DNA of 64,000 nucleotides. Source: Puccinia triticina. Taxonomy: Eukaryota; Basidiomycota; Pucciniomycetes; Pucciniales; Pucciniaceae. Under the pieces are notes generated by a model. That model was not told where the DNA came from. It was given only the letters and a program-made list of their open reading frames with translations, and did no database searches. The DNA lies in assembly GCF_026914185.1 (NCBI RefSeq), contig NC_070562.1, positions 2,790,001 through 2,854,000 of the forward strand, read 5' to 3'. The translations under genes were made by a program, and so were the position numbers. Shown here piece by piece: positions 12,163 through 22,490 of the stretch; within the stretch, counting starts at the first letter, position 1; each line of letters begins with the position of its first letter.

Positions 12163-12184
12163 CCCCCCCCCCCCCCCCCCCCCC
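12163..12184 (+). repeat. Poly-C run of 22 bases
   Basis: An uninterrupted C run in otherwise GC-rich sequence about 100 bp upstream of the phytochrome fragment. Such runs are hard to sequence and could mark an assembly weak point. Confidence 0.9.
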
Positions 12185-12283
12185 GCTTATACCATCAAGT
12201 CTGTACACACCTGCAGGCAGAGCGGCACCCCAGAACCTGCATGCCTTTGGCGGAGACCCCGACGACAACAGCAACAAAGATGA

Positions 12284-14608
12284 CAATTCATCGAGGTTCT
12301 AACACGGGACCAGTCCCAACTTCTCTGCTATAACCTCAAGGTCTGTCTCAACAGCGCCAACACCTCCACCGCCGGCCCACACACCTTCTGGATGTCCGGC
12401 AGGGGTGGCATTGGCATGGGGATCGACGGCCCGATGAGCCACACCGAATGGTCCTGCTGGTGCGCTGCCCATCGCCCCAACCCCGTTGGCCAGCCACGCC
12501 TGGTGATCATCGAGTTCGAGCTCAAAAACAACGAGCTCAACCCGCCCTCGACGGTCTCCGTCGAGCCGGTAGACGAAGATGATCGGGGCGGGGTGGCCGG
12601 CAAGCCCTACGAACCCACCAAACAGGACCTCATTGAGTCCACCATGTCCATCAACAAACCGCTCCGCGCGCTCGCTAGACTCCGCAGGAAGGGGAAAGAC
12701 TTCTCCGGCGACTCCGTCAAGGTGCTCTCCATACTCAGTCAGCTCAATAATCAGTTCGATAAGGCAGACGATATGCCCACCTTGCTCAAGATGGCCGTCG
12801 GCTTGGTCAGGGAACTCACCGGGTTCGATTGCGTTATGATCTATAAGGTCGGTCTTCTTCTTGATGAGGATGCAGCGCGCGATATACATGAGCAACAAGC
12901 TCTCGCAAACTGCTGCGACTTAATTCCGCGCTGCTCCGCCAAAAAAAGACGGGCCTTTTTCATTTCCCCTTCCAAGTTGATGTTGACCTCCCCGGTCACC
13001 CTTTACGGAAACAGTTCGACGAGTCTTGGAACAGTCAAGTCATCGCTGGACTCGTCAATTGGAAACGGACTCGCGATCTCTATCGAGGCCTCCGATTCCC
13101 TGCCTCAGGTCAGTGGTTCTCTCCTCCTCTCTCTCACCCACGATCGATTGGCTAACCTTTTTTTTTTCTCAAATAGACATACCCGCCCAAGCTAGAGAGT
13201 TGTACAAGATCAACAAAGTCAGGATGCTGTACAATCGCGATCAACCTACTGCTAGGCTAATGTGCAAATCCCAAGAAGAGCTGTCAAAACCGTTGAATAT
13301 GACCCACTGTCATCTCAGGGCAATGAGTCCGATTCACATCAAGTATCTGGCTAACATGGGCGTCGTGAGTTCAATATGTATATATCTCTCCATTCTCTCT
13401 ATACGCTGACTCCAATTTCTTCATCAGCGATCCTCATTTTTGATATTGATCATCATGAATGATGAATTATGGGGCTTGATATCCTGTCACAGCTACGGTA
13501 GATTCGGCCAGCGCGTGACGTTTCCGACGCGGCAGTTCTGCACAATGCTGGGCGACACCGTCTCGCGGAACATTCTGCGCTTGAACCTCTCCCAACGCCT
13601 GCAGTCGCGCAAGCTCATCAATACCACCTCGACCTCCAAAAACCCCTCAGGCTATATTGTCACCAAGGCCGAGGATCTGCTCTGGCTCTTCGACGCTCAG
13701 TCCGGCGTGCTCTCCATCGGCGAAGAGGCCAAGATCTTGGGCACCGTGTCTAATTCTCAGGAGATCCTGGCCATTCTCGAGTACCTCAGAGTGCGGAAAT
13801 ACGAGTAAGATAATAATAGACCACTTCCTTCTCTGGCCGACCCCTCTCCTTATTGATCACGCTTGTTTTTGTGATAGCTCAATCCAAGTGTCGACGGAAA
13901 TCAATGTGACCTTCCCAGACATCGAATACCCCGGCGGGTTCGAGTTGATCTCCGGCGTGCTCGTCATCCCTTTGTCCAGGAGCGGTCAGGACTTTATCTG
14001 CTTCTTCAGACCCGCCCAGTCCAAGGAAATCCATTGGGCTGGGAACCCCCATGAGAAAATCATGAAGGATGATAAGAATGGCAACATCCTTGAGCCGAGG
14101 AAGTCGTTCAAGATCTGGTCAGAGGTCAGCATTCCTTTCCCTACGAACAAAAACAAAATGGGGTTTTCTCTTGAAACAGAGGTTTGTATCTGACCTGATG
14201 ATCATGTTTTGTAGACCGTCAAAGAACGCTCCAAGGCCTGGACCGCCGACCAGCTCGAAACCGGCTCGGTCCTGAGTCTGGTGTACGGGAAGTTTATTGA
14301 CGTGTGGCGACAGAAAGAGGCGGCAGTGCAGAACAACCAGTTGCAAGCCCTGCTGCTCTCGAATGCGAGTCACGAGGGTAAGCGTTTCTTACGCGAGATG
14401 AGTCAGACTGTGGATCAGAAAGACTGGGCGCTCAGCAATCTTCTGGTCCTCGGACCTCTCGGCCGACCCAGTCAGGACCCCCTTGCATCAGATCTTGTCT
14501 ACCCTCGAACTCGCTCTCGACGGCCAGCTCGATGAAGATACTCGCGATAATCTCTTGAAATCTTATACTGCTTCAAGAGCTTTGGTTCATGTGATCAACG
14601 ATCTGCTT
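12284..14608 (+). pseudogene. PHY: Fungal phytochrome fragment: PAS (C-terminal part), GAF, PHY and histidine-kinase H-box
   Basis: Red/far-red photoreceptor histidine kinase. Seven exons (12284-12847, 13015-13108, 13177-13364, 13428-13804, 13878-14124, 14215-14377, 14472-14608) with GT-AG introns give 590 open codons in one frame. Visible: the PAS end with EWSCWCAAHRP and PRLVIIEFEL; GAF with LRFPASDIPAQARELYKINK and HLRAMSPIHIKYLANMGV; PHY with WAGNPHEKI and LEPRKSFKIWSE; the signalling helix VWRQKEAAVQNNQLQALL; and the phospho-acceptor H-box SHEVRTPLHQILSTLELAL. Missing in front: the first half of the PAS domain and the leader with the chromophore Cys. Missing behind: the ATP-binding kinase domain and the receiver domain, lost after a normal-looking donor (GTAAGT at 14609). 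The first in-frame ATG (12392) lies inside the PAS domain. No stop codon interrupts the seven exons, so decay by point mutation is slight. Could be a tandem-duplicate relic, a captured fragment or an assembly misjoin. Confidence 0.85.
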
Positions 14609-14850
14609 GTAAGTGAACCTGAAAGGTAGACCCCTTTCAGACGCCATCGTTATCCGTTGTATCACACCCATAGCGTTTCACCATGCCCGTCTAAACGGAG
14701 CCTGATCTACTCGAGGCAGACTTGTTGACTACCGACCACCGCTCCAAATCTACCCGCCACCATCAGCACTTCAGCCGATCATCCGTCATCAGCCACACCT
14801 CCTCCACCCGAGGCCCGCCAACGATCGAGCAGCCGGTATTGATTGCCGGG

Positions 14851-15056
14851 ATGAGCCACGCCGCACCCTCCGCCGCCGCGCCCTCCTCGCGCTCCGACCC
14901 GAGCCAATGCAGCTCCCCCCCGACCATCCTCTCCGACCCAGACTCCTACATCACCACCCGCTTCGAGTACCAGCAGGGCGAGGACGGGCTGCTGATCCTG
15001 ACCGGCCGCAGGGGTGAGTTCACGGCCTGCGAGGACGAGCCAATCCGGATCCCCGG
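14851..15056 (+). pseudogene. Phytochrome N-terminal fragment, displaced downstream of the rest
   Basis: From an ATG at 14851 the frame reads a Ser/Pro-rich leader, then TTRFEYQQGEDGLLILTGRR and ACEDEPIRIPG. The RF...TG...CEDEPIHxPG pattern is the conserved N-terminal stretch of fungal phytochromes; its Cys is the bilin attachment site in bacteriophytochrome-type and fungal proteins. The usual continuation (AIQSFGxLI) is absent: after IPG the frame turns into unrelated Pro-rich sequence. The frame is open back to 14695 but without an earlier ATG. Because this piece should precede the fragment at 12284-14608, the two are in permuted order. Assignment rests on a short conserved block and is less sure than that of the larger fragment. 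Confidence 0.6.
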
Positions 15057-15213
15057 ATGTGCCGTCCCCCCCTCTCTCTTTCTACAGCCACCCACTCACA
15101 CACACCGTCCCGCCCGCGCCACAGACCAGGCCTCAAATGCCCGCTACGCCAATGCCACCTCCGACCCCACCACACCCAGCGCCCAGCCGCACAGCATGGC
15201 CTTGGCGTAACAG

Positions 15214-15691
15214 ACCGTCCCAGCGACTGGCCGCGCCGGACCCCTCTACCAGCCCGCAGTCAGAGACTTCTTGGCCGTGAGACGTTGTCTTGGGGAATGG
15301 TTCACCCGGGTCATGGCCCTCGGCCTGCTCTTCTTCCTGCTACTCCTGTATACCCACTCCCCTCCCCTTTATCTCCCACAAAACTGACAGACAATGTTTT
15401 TTTTTGCTTAGGGGGACCTTGCTGGCGTATTTCCTGATCCCACGGGTCCCAGAGGTAGCCTACAACAACAAGAAGACGTTTGAGGGAGACAGCACGACCG
15501 GGTTGAGTTTTGAGGCCCTCGAGCCAGCCTGGTTTGCCTTCTCCACCCGGATCAACCTTGCCATCGCCTCTAAGACTTCTTCCTTCCGTCCACACACGAA
15601 CACCATTAATGTGGTCGTCAAGGACCTTTTGTCCGCCCGAAGCCCCATCAAGTTCGCCAGAGGATCTTCTCTGGTATCTTTGTTTGCATAA
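15214..15691 (+). pseudogene. Membrane-anchored LEA-2-like protein, fragment
   Basis: Two pieces, 15214-15347 and 15412-15691, join across a 64-nt intron (GTATAC donor, TTGCTTAG acceptor) in one frame. The product shows a basic-flanked segment RRCLGEWFTRVM, one membrane helix (ALGLLFFLLLLGTLLAYFLI), then RVPEVAYNNKKTF, and a beta-rich domain with STRINLAI, TNTINVVVKDLL and ARSPIKFARG that resembles the start of a LEA type 2 (water-stress) domain of fungal membrane proteins. The family domain is about 100 residues or more, here only the first 60 or so remain before a stop at 15689. The 5' part is also lost: a TAA lies just upstream in the same frame at 15208-15210 and no ATG exon was found. 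Confidence 0.5.
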
Positions 15692-16815
15692 ACCAGTACA
15701 TGTACAATCACCCTCACCCTCTAAACCTGTGGATAAGTTGAAGTTTCATCGTTCTTTATGACCTTCAAATATGTCTTGGTTGGAATCAGTTTAGCATTTG
15801 TGAATCATTATGACATGGAGTTGACTCAACTCAAGAGAAGCGGATAAACAAACAACTTTTCTTTATTTAGTTTGCTCCACAATCAAAAGTTTGTATATTT
15901 TTATATTGGGTGAGCCAAGGAGAAATACAAGTCCCTCCTGTGCACCACAAAGGAGCTCACGCAAGCACCCTCCGGTCAGGATGACGGCCGGGAAAATGCC
16001 ACACCGGTAAATGCAGCACATAAATCAAAGTTACATCCACTAACTCTTCATTTTAAAATTGATGGCGCACAATGAGGCATTTGTGTGATGTTAGCAAGGA
16101 CACCCCCTAGCTGTAATGATCATGCACACAAATGAAGGCAATAACTTTCCTGCTGTGGAGATGAGCATTCAGATTCAGGTTCTCTTGGCTGAAGAGAGGA
16201 TAATTAAGCTAACCAATTATCTTGGTGAAGTGCTCCCAAACTTCAATTGTTAGTTTTATTTTCCTTGACTGAGATTCATATGCTGAATTGTCAAGGCTGT
16301 TGGTGGTTAATGCTGGAGTTCAAACCCCAGCAGTCTTGGTGATGGTCAAAGTAGCTTGTGATTTGGATGGAAGAATCATGTCAATATCAGGTTCCTTACT
16401 GTTAGAACCTGCAATTTCAACCAACAACAGTAGCCGAGTGATCAAGATGGTCAAACGTGGGAAGGATGTGGGCTTGCCTCTTTTTTTGGGTTTGTGTTGA
16501 TCAACAACCAGATAGTGCAGGGGCTGGAGCTGGTATCCTATGCCAGCCCCTCTGGTTGAGTCCCCTCATACTGTGTGGTCAAACTTGAAGCAGGAGCAGC
16601 TGGATATCATTAACTGACCAATCCCTCCTTGGACAATGCTGGGAAAATCACAATGGCTTGAGCCTCAACTGATCAAAAAATTCAGCCATCTCACACATCT
16701 TTGCCCCAGGAGGAGAATAAAATCAAGTTACAAGCAGAGCCAATTGTAATATTTTGGAAAAATGAAGTTTATGTTTCTTGCCCCTGCAGCGGCGAAGCCG
16801 CCTTGGCCTCTAGTA
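15692..16815. other. No gene recognised
   Basis: AT-rich sequence with only short frames on both strands. No HATPase or receiver domain of the missing phytochrome end is present here on either strand. Confidence 0.55.
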
Positions 16816-17166
16816 GGTGATATAATCACTGGTTAATTCAATAAAAAATACAAAATTCAACATAAAGCCTCCAAATTTCTTGTTGTAGGCAGCCTACAGT
16901 GCTGGTCTCTTCAACTGTGAGCCCAAAATCAACTGATCCAGCCATCTTCAGCACCATAATACCATTACATTGCTCCATATTGGTCAAAAGTGATATGATG
17001 GTATTATGGTGCTGAAGATGGCTGAATCAGTTGAATCTGATTTCAAAGTTGAAGAGAACAGCACTGTAGGTTGCCTACAAAAAAATTTTGGAGGCTTTAT
17101 GTTGAATTTTCTATTTTTTATTGAATTAATCAGCAATTATATCACTCATAATTATATTGGTGCCAA
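16816..17166. mobile_element. Partial copy of the palindromic element at 54853-55422
   Basis: The stretch matches 55081-55422 nearly base for base in long blocks, including the inner inverted pair around GGTGCTGAAGATGGCTGA. The right end (GGTGCCAAATGGGGCC) corresponds to the terminal repeat of the other copy; the left terminal repeat is cut near 16816. The following 17170-17310 has its own inverted blocks built on CAGATTTTGCAGGGG. Confidence 0.75.
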
Positions 17167-17764
17167 ATGGGGCCTAAATCTGGAATTTCAGATTTTGCAG
17201 GGGAATCTGAACTTTGGAGCTCTGGATCACTTTGGGGATCTTTGGGGACCTAGATTTCCCTGCAAAATCTGAAATCTGGCGGCTCAGATCTGGATTTCCA
17301 GATTGGCAGGAAGTCCTCCACTGAGGTTTGTAAAACCTGGGGGTGATAATATTCACCCACCTAGCAACCCCCTGATGGGAAGGGGAATAGGTGGGTGTGT
17401 TGGAATTTCACTTGATCTCAATCTTCTCTCTTCTCCCTTTCACAAACATGTCACCTTTTTCTTGTTTGTCTGTCATGCTTATGCCCTTTTCTCTTCTTAT
17501 TCATTATGATTAATCCGCACCTACAAGTTAACCATATTGTATTTAGTCTACTTAAACCCACTAGACTCCAAGAAATCAAGGCATCAGTCCTGACCAAAAC
17601 TATTTCTCAAGTTAGCACTTTAGCCCCATCTCGGTCTTGCTGTTTAGGCACTTCAATCCCTGAGAGTGAGTAATCCAGTCCTTTTCAGACTTATTGTCTG
17701 CTATTGGCTAAGCCAATCTTCTTCCCTCCTCTGCCCAATCCGCTTGTATCCAGCCTTAATTTCT

Positions 17765-18090
17765 TCAGGGTATCCGGGTACCAGGTTGAATTTTTTGCCA
17801 AAAGCCAACACCCAATGCAGCAATTGTCACCTGGCACCACCTGGCAGGTGCGCAACGGGTGTGAGTAGAGATGCAACAAGTAGACCCGTTTTCTAAAAGC
17901 CAACACCCAACACAGCACCCGGTACCAGGTGCACAGTTTGTGTGAGGGGTACTCACCGGCTACCTCCCCAACAGTACCCAGCACCACCTGGAGGGTGTGC
18001 AATGGGTGTGTGTAAATATGCAACAAGTAGACCCAGGTTTTGGTACCACCTATTATTTTTGCCCATAACAGACACCCAGACATGCCTGGG
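17765..18090. repeat. Short direct repeats with GGTACCAGGT / GGGTGTG motifs
   Basis: Three related units of about 100 bp, each holding CCAACACCCAA, CAGCA, CACCTGG and GGGTGTGxGTA. Related to the subterminal GGTACC-rich parts of the hAT-like elements, but no terminal repeat was found. Confidence 0.5.
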
Positions 18091-18229
18091 AGGTGAGGGG
18101 CATACTGTTGAAATGTGTGTGCCTCCCCATCTCTCAGCTTAATGCACAGCAGTCAATTGACCAGTATCATCATTCCTAATGGCCAATATATCCGCTCTCT
18201 CAAACCTGGCTTGTAACTTCTTTTTGCTG

Positions 18230-18424
18230 CACTACCAGCAGAATGGGCTGGGTTGAGGTTATCCCAGTAAAACTAGGATGCACTCAACCAAGTTAAACTT
18301 GGTTGATCAATCCAAGGTCACTTGGGCTTATATTTCATTGGTTGAGATCAACCCATTTTAAATTGGTTGAGTGAATCTCAGTTAAACTAGGATGATTTGA
18401 AACCAGCCAAATATGCTGGCAGTG
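18230..18424. mobile_element. Miniature inverted-repeat element, family shared with 26808-27023
   Basis: A 195-bp element from CACTACCAGCA to TATGCTGGCAGTG with internal inverted blocks around GGTTGA and CAACC. The second copy at 26808-27023 has the same layout. No clean target duplication is seen at this copy. Confidence 0.7.
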
Positions 18425-18469
18425 GTGTTGATTGTCAATTCAATCTCAAAGCTCTAACTCAGGGTTTAA

Positions 18470-18780
18470 ACGGGTTGGGTTGGGTTGGGTTGAGGCAGAT
18501 TTGAAAATATGCCGCCCAAACCCAACCCAACATCATACTATTTTGGGTTGGGTCGGTTCAGGTCTTGGGTTGAACTGACCTATTAGGCCTCAAAAATCCT
18601 CAACTTGACTCTTGGAGGGGTCATAGTTGGGTTGCAGGCTGGCCCAATTAGAAAATAGGCTGCACAAACCTGAACCAACAACTTTACAAGTCAGGTTGGG
18701 TTGGGTTTGGGTCATTTCATTTTCTTTAAGAACGTTCCCAACCCTGACAGGTCTTGGTTTGGTTTTGTGTCAGCCCAAAC
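18470..18780. repeat. GGGTT-rich low-complexity stretch
   Basis: Contains a GGGTT run near 18474-18494, then many degenerate GGTTGGG and complementary CCAACC blocks. This is not the fungal telomere repeat (TTAGGG). No gene. Confidence 0.6.
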
Positions 18781-19088
18781 CATTTACACCCTGAGCTCTA
18801 ACTCTCTCCATTTCCAATTATCAACCCTCAAGATTCCCTTTTCTCTTGACAACAAGATCAAGACACCTTTTGATTAACAATTATTTTTCAATCATCTTTA
18901 CTTCCCAAGATCTCAAACAAGTCTTGGACAGCCTTTCTGGCTTCCAACTTGATCAATTTCTTTTCTGAAAGATTTGCAATTCTCAAGTGAGCCAGCATGC
19001 CTGTGGAGGACTGAGCCCATCAGTGGGTCTAGGAGATCTTTAAAGCATCCAGATTCAGGGTGATGTTAGATTATGAACCTGGCAACTC

Positions 19089-19159
19089 AGGTTAGTAGCT
19101 TAGTGGTAAATTAGGCACCTAGAATTAGTCCAACCCAGGTTCAAGTCCTGGTGGAGCCA
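19089..19159 (+). pseudogene. tRNA-like relic, possible SINE head
   Basis: A good A box (TAGCTTAGTGG) and B box (GGTTCAAGTCC) are 31 bp apart, and the T arm CCAGG-TTCAAGT-CCTGG pairs perfectly. The acceptor strands do not pair and no normal anticodon arm is seen, so it is not a working tRNA. The region behind it contains a dispersed repeat, so a tRNA-derived short element is possible. Confidence 0.45.
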
Positions 19160-19599
19160 TTTCCTTGCTGAAACCTTTCATCTTTCTAGTTCTTGTCTCA
19201 GATTTTTGTCAATCTATTCTTTTATATCTTTATCTTGTCACCTATTGTCTTAGGTTTTGTTATTCATTATCTCAAATTCTCTCTGTCCAATCATTGACCA
19301 ACTCACTTCCTCACTCACAGTTTCATCCATTCACTTCTGTTCCCTATATTTCTCCCATTTTCCACTTCAATATCATAGCTTCAATCCAGGGTTGGTTTCT
19401 TCTCTCTTATCAGTTCTATTCTCCTGATTTTTCTTTCTGTTGTTCTTTTATTTCAGCTCTGTTTTTGGTTTATCTAAGTTTAAAAAAATCAATAACTCAT
19501 GGGCTTCTGGTACAAGGGGTTCCCCTGCAATTTGAACAAAATCCACAAGTTTTCAGTTTTGATAGGGCTGGCGCAAATCCTGCTAACCATTACCCTAAA

Positions 19600-19725
19600 A
19601 TCCCGTTGTGGAACTACTCTGAGGGAAGAATAGAGCTTGAGATTGATTTGGTGCTCAAATGGCTGCCTCTCAGGGGAACAAGAAAAGAGAATATAAGAGT
19701 ATGGACTCTTAAGGAAAGGTGTAGC
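19600..19725 (+). repeat. Dispersed repeat, inverted partner near 53980-54110
   Basis: The stretch with GAGGGAAGAATAGAGCTT, GGCTGCCTCTCAGG and AGAGTATGGACTCTTAA recurs in reverse complement near 53980-54110. It lies at the end of a 191-codon chance-looking frame that starts at 19165. Family unknown. Confidence 0.55.
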
Positions 19726-20949
19726 TATGGAGATTCTTGAGGTATGTCTTAAAAGGGTATTTACTTGTCTACTAATCTAATCTAATAGTTGTAAACTGAA
19801 TATCTAGCTTGTCCAATCTGATTTATTGGCATAAGCAAGGCTAAAAAATGGTGACCAGTTATTTGAATTTCTGGGGTAGGATCTGATGGGGAACAAAAGG
19901 CGTGGACAAAGAGGCCAGACTATGTACAAAATATTATGGGACTGAGTTGTGGTTGGAAGAAAAGATGAAACAATGAAAATTCTAAATCAAGCGGCTGAGG
20001 CTGAAAAAGCTATGGGGATGGAAAGTTCTGAAAAGAGGCTGGAATTTGGAGAGACAATGAAACATCAGAAGAAAGGGATTACATATCATATCACCAGAGG
20101 AGAATTTGACGCACTCTCCAGAGATTGCCTGGCTATAATTTAATGTTGTTCTGGGTCTGATGTCAGTAGGATGTGTATTAGGAAATGATTGATAAACTAT
20201 TCAGAAGTCAATGGGAAGTCTGTCATAATTTATGAGGAAGTATCACAGGACCTCACACAATTTTGTATAGAACTGTTCCATTCTTTAAGGATAAACTAAT
20301 TACAACCTATAATGAAATGATATTTACTCAATGCTCAATTATCAATAATTTATGGCAAATTTATGCTGATCAATTTCTCCATGTGCAAGGGGTTTCACAC
20401 AGCATAAATGTGACTAGCTGGGGCTTTATTGGCTTTCTGACCAGTTTTTACTTTTCATGGAGCTGTGAAAGGCCCCTCCGTTGATCTGTCACCCCAATGT
20501 ACGTGCGTACAAGAAGTTGAAATTGTCAAAATGGAAAACAGCTCACATGCATGTGCATCAAGACATTGGAAAACAAAAAACCATAAAAACAGCTCACAAG
20601 CTTATATGTGTCAAGAATCCAGGTTGTCTAGCTGGAAATTGGGTACCACAAACCTCCAAGCTTGACTTGACACATACTTTAACCCCATAAACATCCTTTT
20701 TTTGGCACAATTACAGATGATAGCTGCCTTATTTTAGGGAACACCATGGGAGTTTGCTCAGCACTTGTGTGCAAGTGCCATCTCTGAACTGAGTTATAGA
20801 TTTTGGGGGATCTCAGTTAGATACTGGTTTGAAGGAAAGCTTCATGTCTGCCACAACATATTCTGATATTAACTTGAACAACACTTGATGTATTGTATAA
20901 TGTATGTGTAAAATGTATGCCATACCTATCCTGGAAACAAGGCCAATTT

Positions 20950-21340
20950 TAGAGATGGCCCCTGTGAACCTGGGTACCCGCCAGCTTTTTTGCCAAAAGT
21001 TTGACACCCGCACCACCTGGGGCAGTCAGAGCGGGTACTTGCCCCTCAAAATCAACCGGAAGGAATATTCCTTCCAGTCGAAGAGGTTTTGTAACCTCTT
21101 TGAAGGACTTCCAGTCAAAGAGGTTACAAAACCTCTTTGACTGGAAGGAATCCTTCCGGTCAAAGGGGTTACAGAACATCTTTGACCGGAAGGAAGGCCT
21201 TTCCAGTCCTTCCAGTCGTTGTGGCAGCCGCCACCTGCCCAAACAAGAGTGGGTACCCGCTAGAATACCTGGGTACCTGCTCAATTTCTCCCAGAAATCC
21301 AGCATCCGCACCCAAACACGCACACGCTGGTGGGTACCCC
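20950..21340. mobile_element. 5' part of a hAT-like hairpin-array element
   Basis: Starts TAGAGATGGCCCCTGTG followed by GGGTACCCGCC, as in the elements at 75 and 28033. The interior at 21055-21215 consists of head-to-tail and inverted units built on CTTCCAGTCAAAGAGGTT and AACCTCTTTGACTGGAAGG, so several long hairpins are possible. The opposite end (expected CCATCTCTA) was not found, so the element is cut or diverged on the right. Confidence 0.65.
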
Positions 21341-22429
21341 CAACTGGTTTGTTGGGGCCATTGTTGAGGTTGTGTAGTTTTTTTCTTCTCTCTTCTGTTT
21401 CTGCTTCAAACCTGTTTTCTGCATATCACAGTCTGTGACATTTCACCATTGTAGTCACCTGGAGCAGCAGACGTGGAAGGCTCTCTTTCCTCATCCTTCC
21501 ACGACCATCATCATTCTCTTCTGCTGTTCCAGGTGAGTGTTTTCCTGTTTTTCTTTCTCTCTCTCTTTCAGTCTTCTTCTCCTTTTTTTTCCTCTCTGAT
21601 GCAATGATCATCCTTCCACAACCATCATCATTCTCTTCTGCTGTTCCAGGTTTATCACTGCAACAGCCATCTCTAGCCAATTTAATGATAAGGTTTACTT
21701 GATCCTCAATCTTGCCCAACGTTCCTCATGTTTTGATGGTGATGATTTTTGACCTCTTTGCAATCACATACCCTGTTGGTTTCTCAGAAACTATTCCTAT
21801 GTTGATTTTCAGGGTGCACACCAAAAATCTGCTAGTTTTTATTAAATTGTTTCTATTACACATGGTTCAAACTTATGATGGAGTGTAGTGAGACTCTGGG
21901 AGGTCTGCTTTTGCCCTGGTACTATGGTTTGACTTTGGCTTTCATTGGATGAGGGTCCCACTGTCACACAAAAGTACAATGCATGCAGGCTTGTGTGACA
22001 ACTTGTGTCACACAAACACACACGTTGTGGAACTCCGTCCGTGCCAGGCGGCGGCAGTTGTTGGAGGGGAAAAGGATTTGGGGGAATGCCCTCCGGGGAT
22101 GGTCGCAGAAAGAGGGGGGGATCTGAGAGCGATGAGTTATGGGGGTGTTTGATTTACGACGGCGTTGAGCGCGCGTCGGCGGGGTTGTGAGTTGAAAGGA
22201 GGAAGAAAGAAAACCGGGAAGGTTGAGGAAAGTTTGAGGATGAAGGGATCGTCGAAGGGCGCCGGAAGGCGGAGTCAGAGAGGAAGAAGATCGACAAAAC
22301 TACGCCACGTGCGTGATAAGAGTCCCGCAAGCCGGCGGGATGGATAAAGCTCTGAGAATACTCAGGATCGCAATGAATAATGAGGATCAATAAAATTTTG
22401 ATGGAAAATATGGTTCAGAGTCTTTCCCA

Positions 22430-22490
22430 TGCCGTCCCATCATCTAAGTTCGAACAGAACTTAGACTCCGGGCGCAGCACGCAGCGGGAC
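22430..22490. repeat. Repeat block shared with 24140-24210
   Basis: CCCATCATCTAAGTTCGA and ACTTAGACTCCGGGCG recur near 24155-24200 with few changes, and the GC-rich 300-400 bp in front of both (22020-22430 and 23780-24150) are distantly alike. The two copies are in the same orientation. Family unknown; no coding frame is convincing. Confidence 0.5.

Noticed and set aside
14722..15210. Reading the whole frame 14722-15210 as one protein
   Set aside because: It begins with TTG, the first ATG is at 14851, and the phytochrome-like part stops at 15056, after which the frame is unrelated and Pro-rich.
18470..18500. Telomere-like repeat
   Set aside because: The motif is GGGTT and degenerate; the fungal telomere repeat is TTAGGG and would be at a contig end.
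19165..19740. 191-codon frame with hydrophobic start
   Set aside because: The hydrophobic part is pyrimidine-rich low-complexity sequence and the end is a dispersed repeat found inverted near 54 kb.
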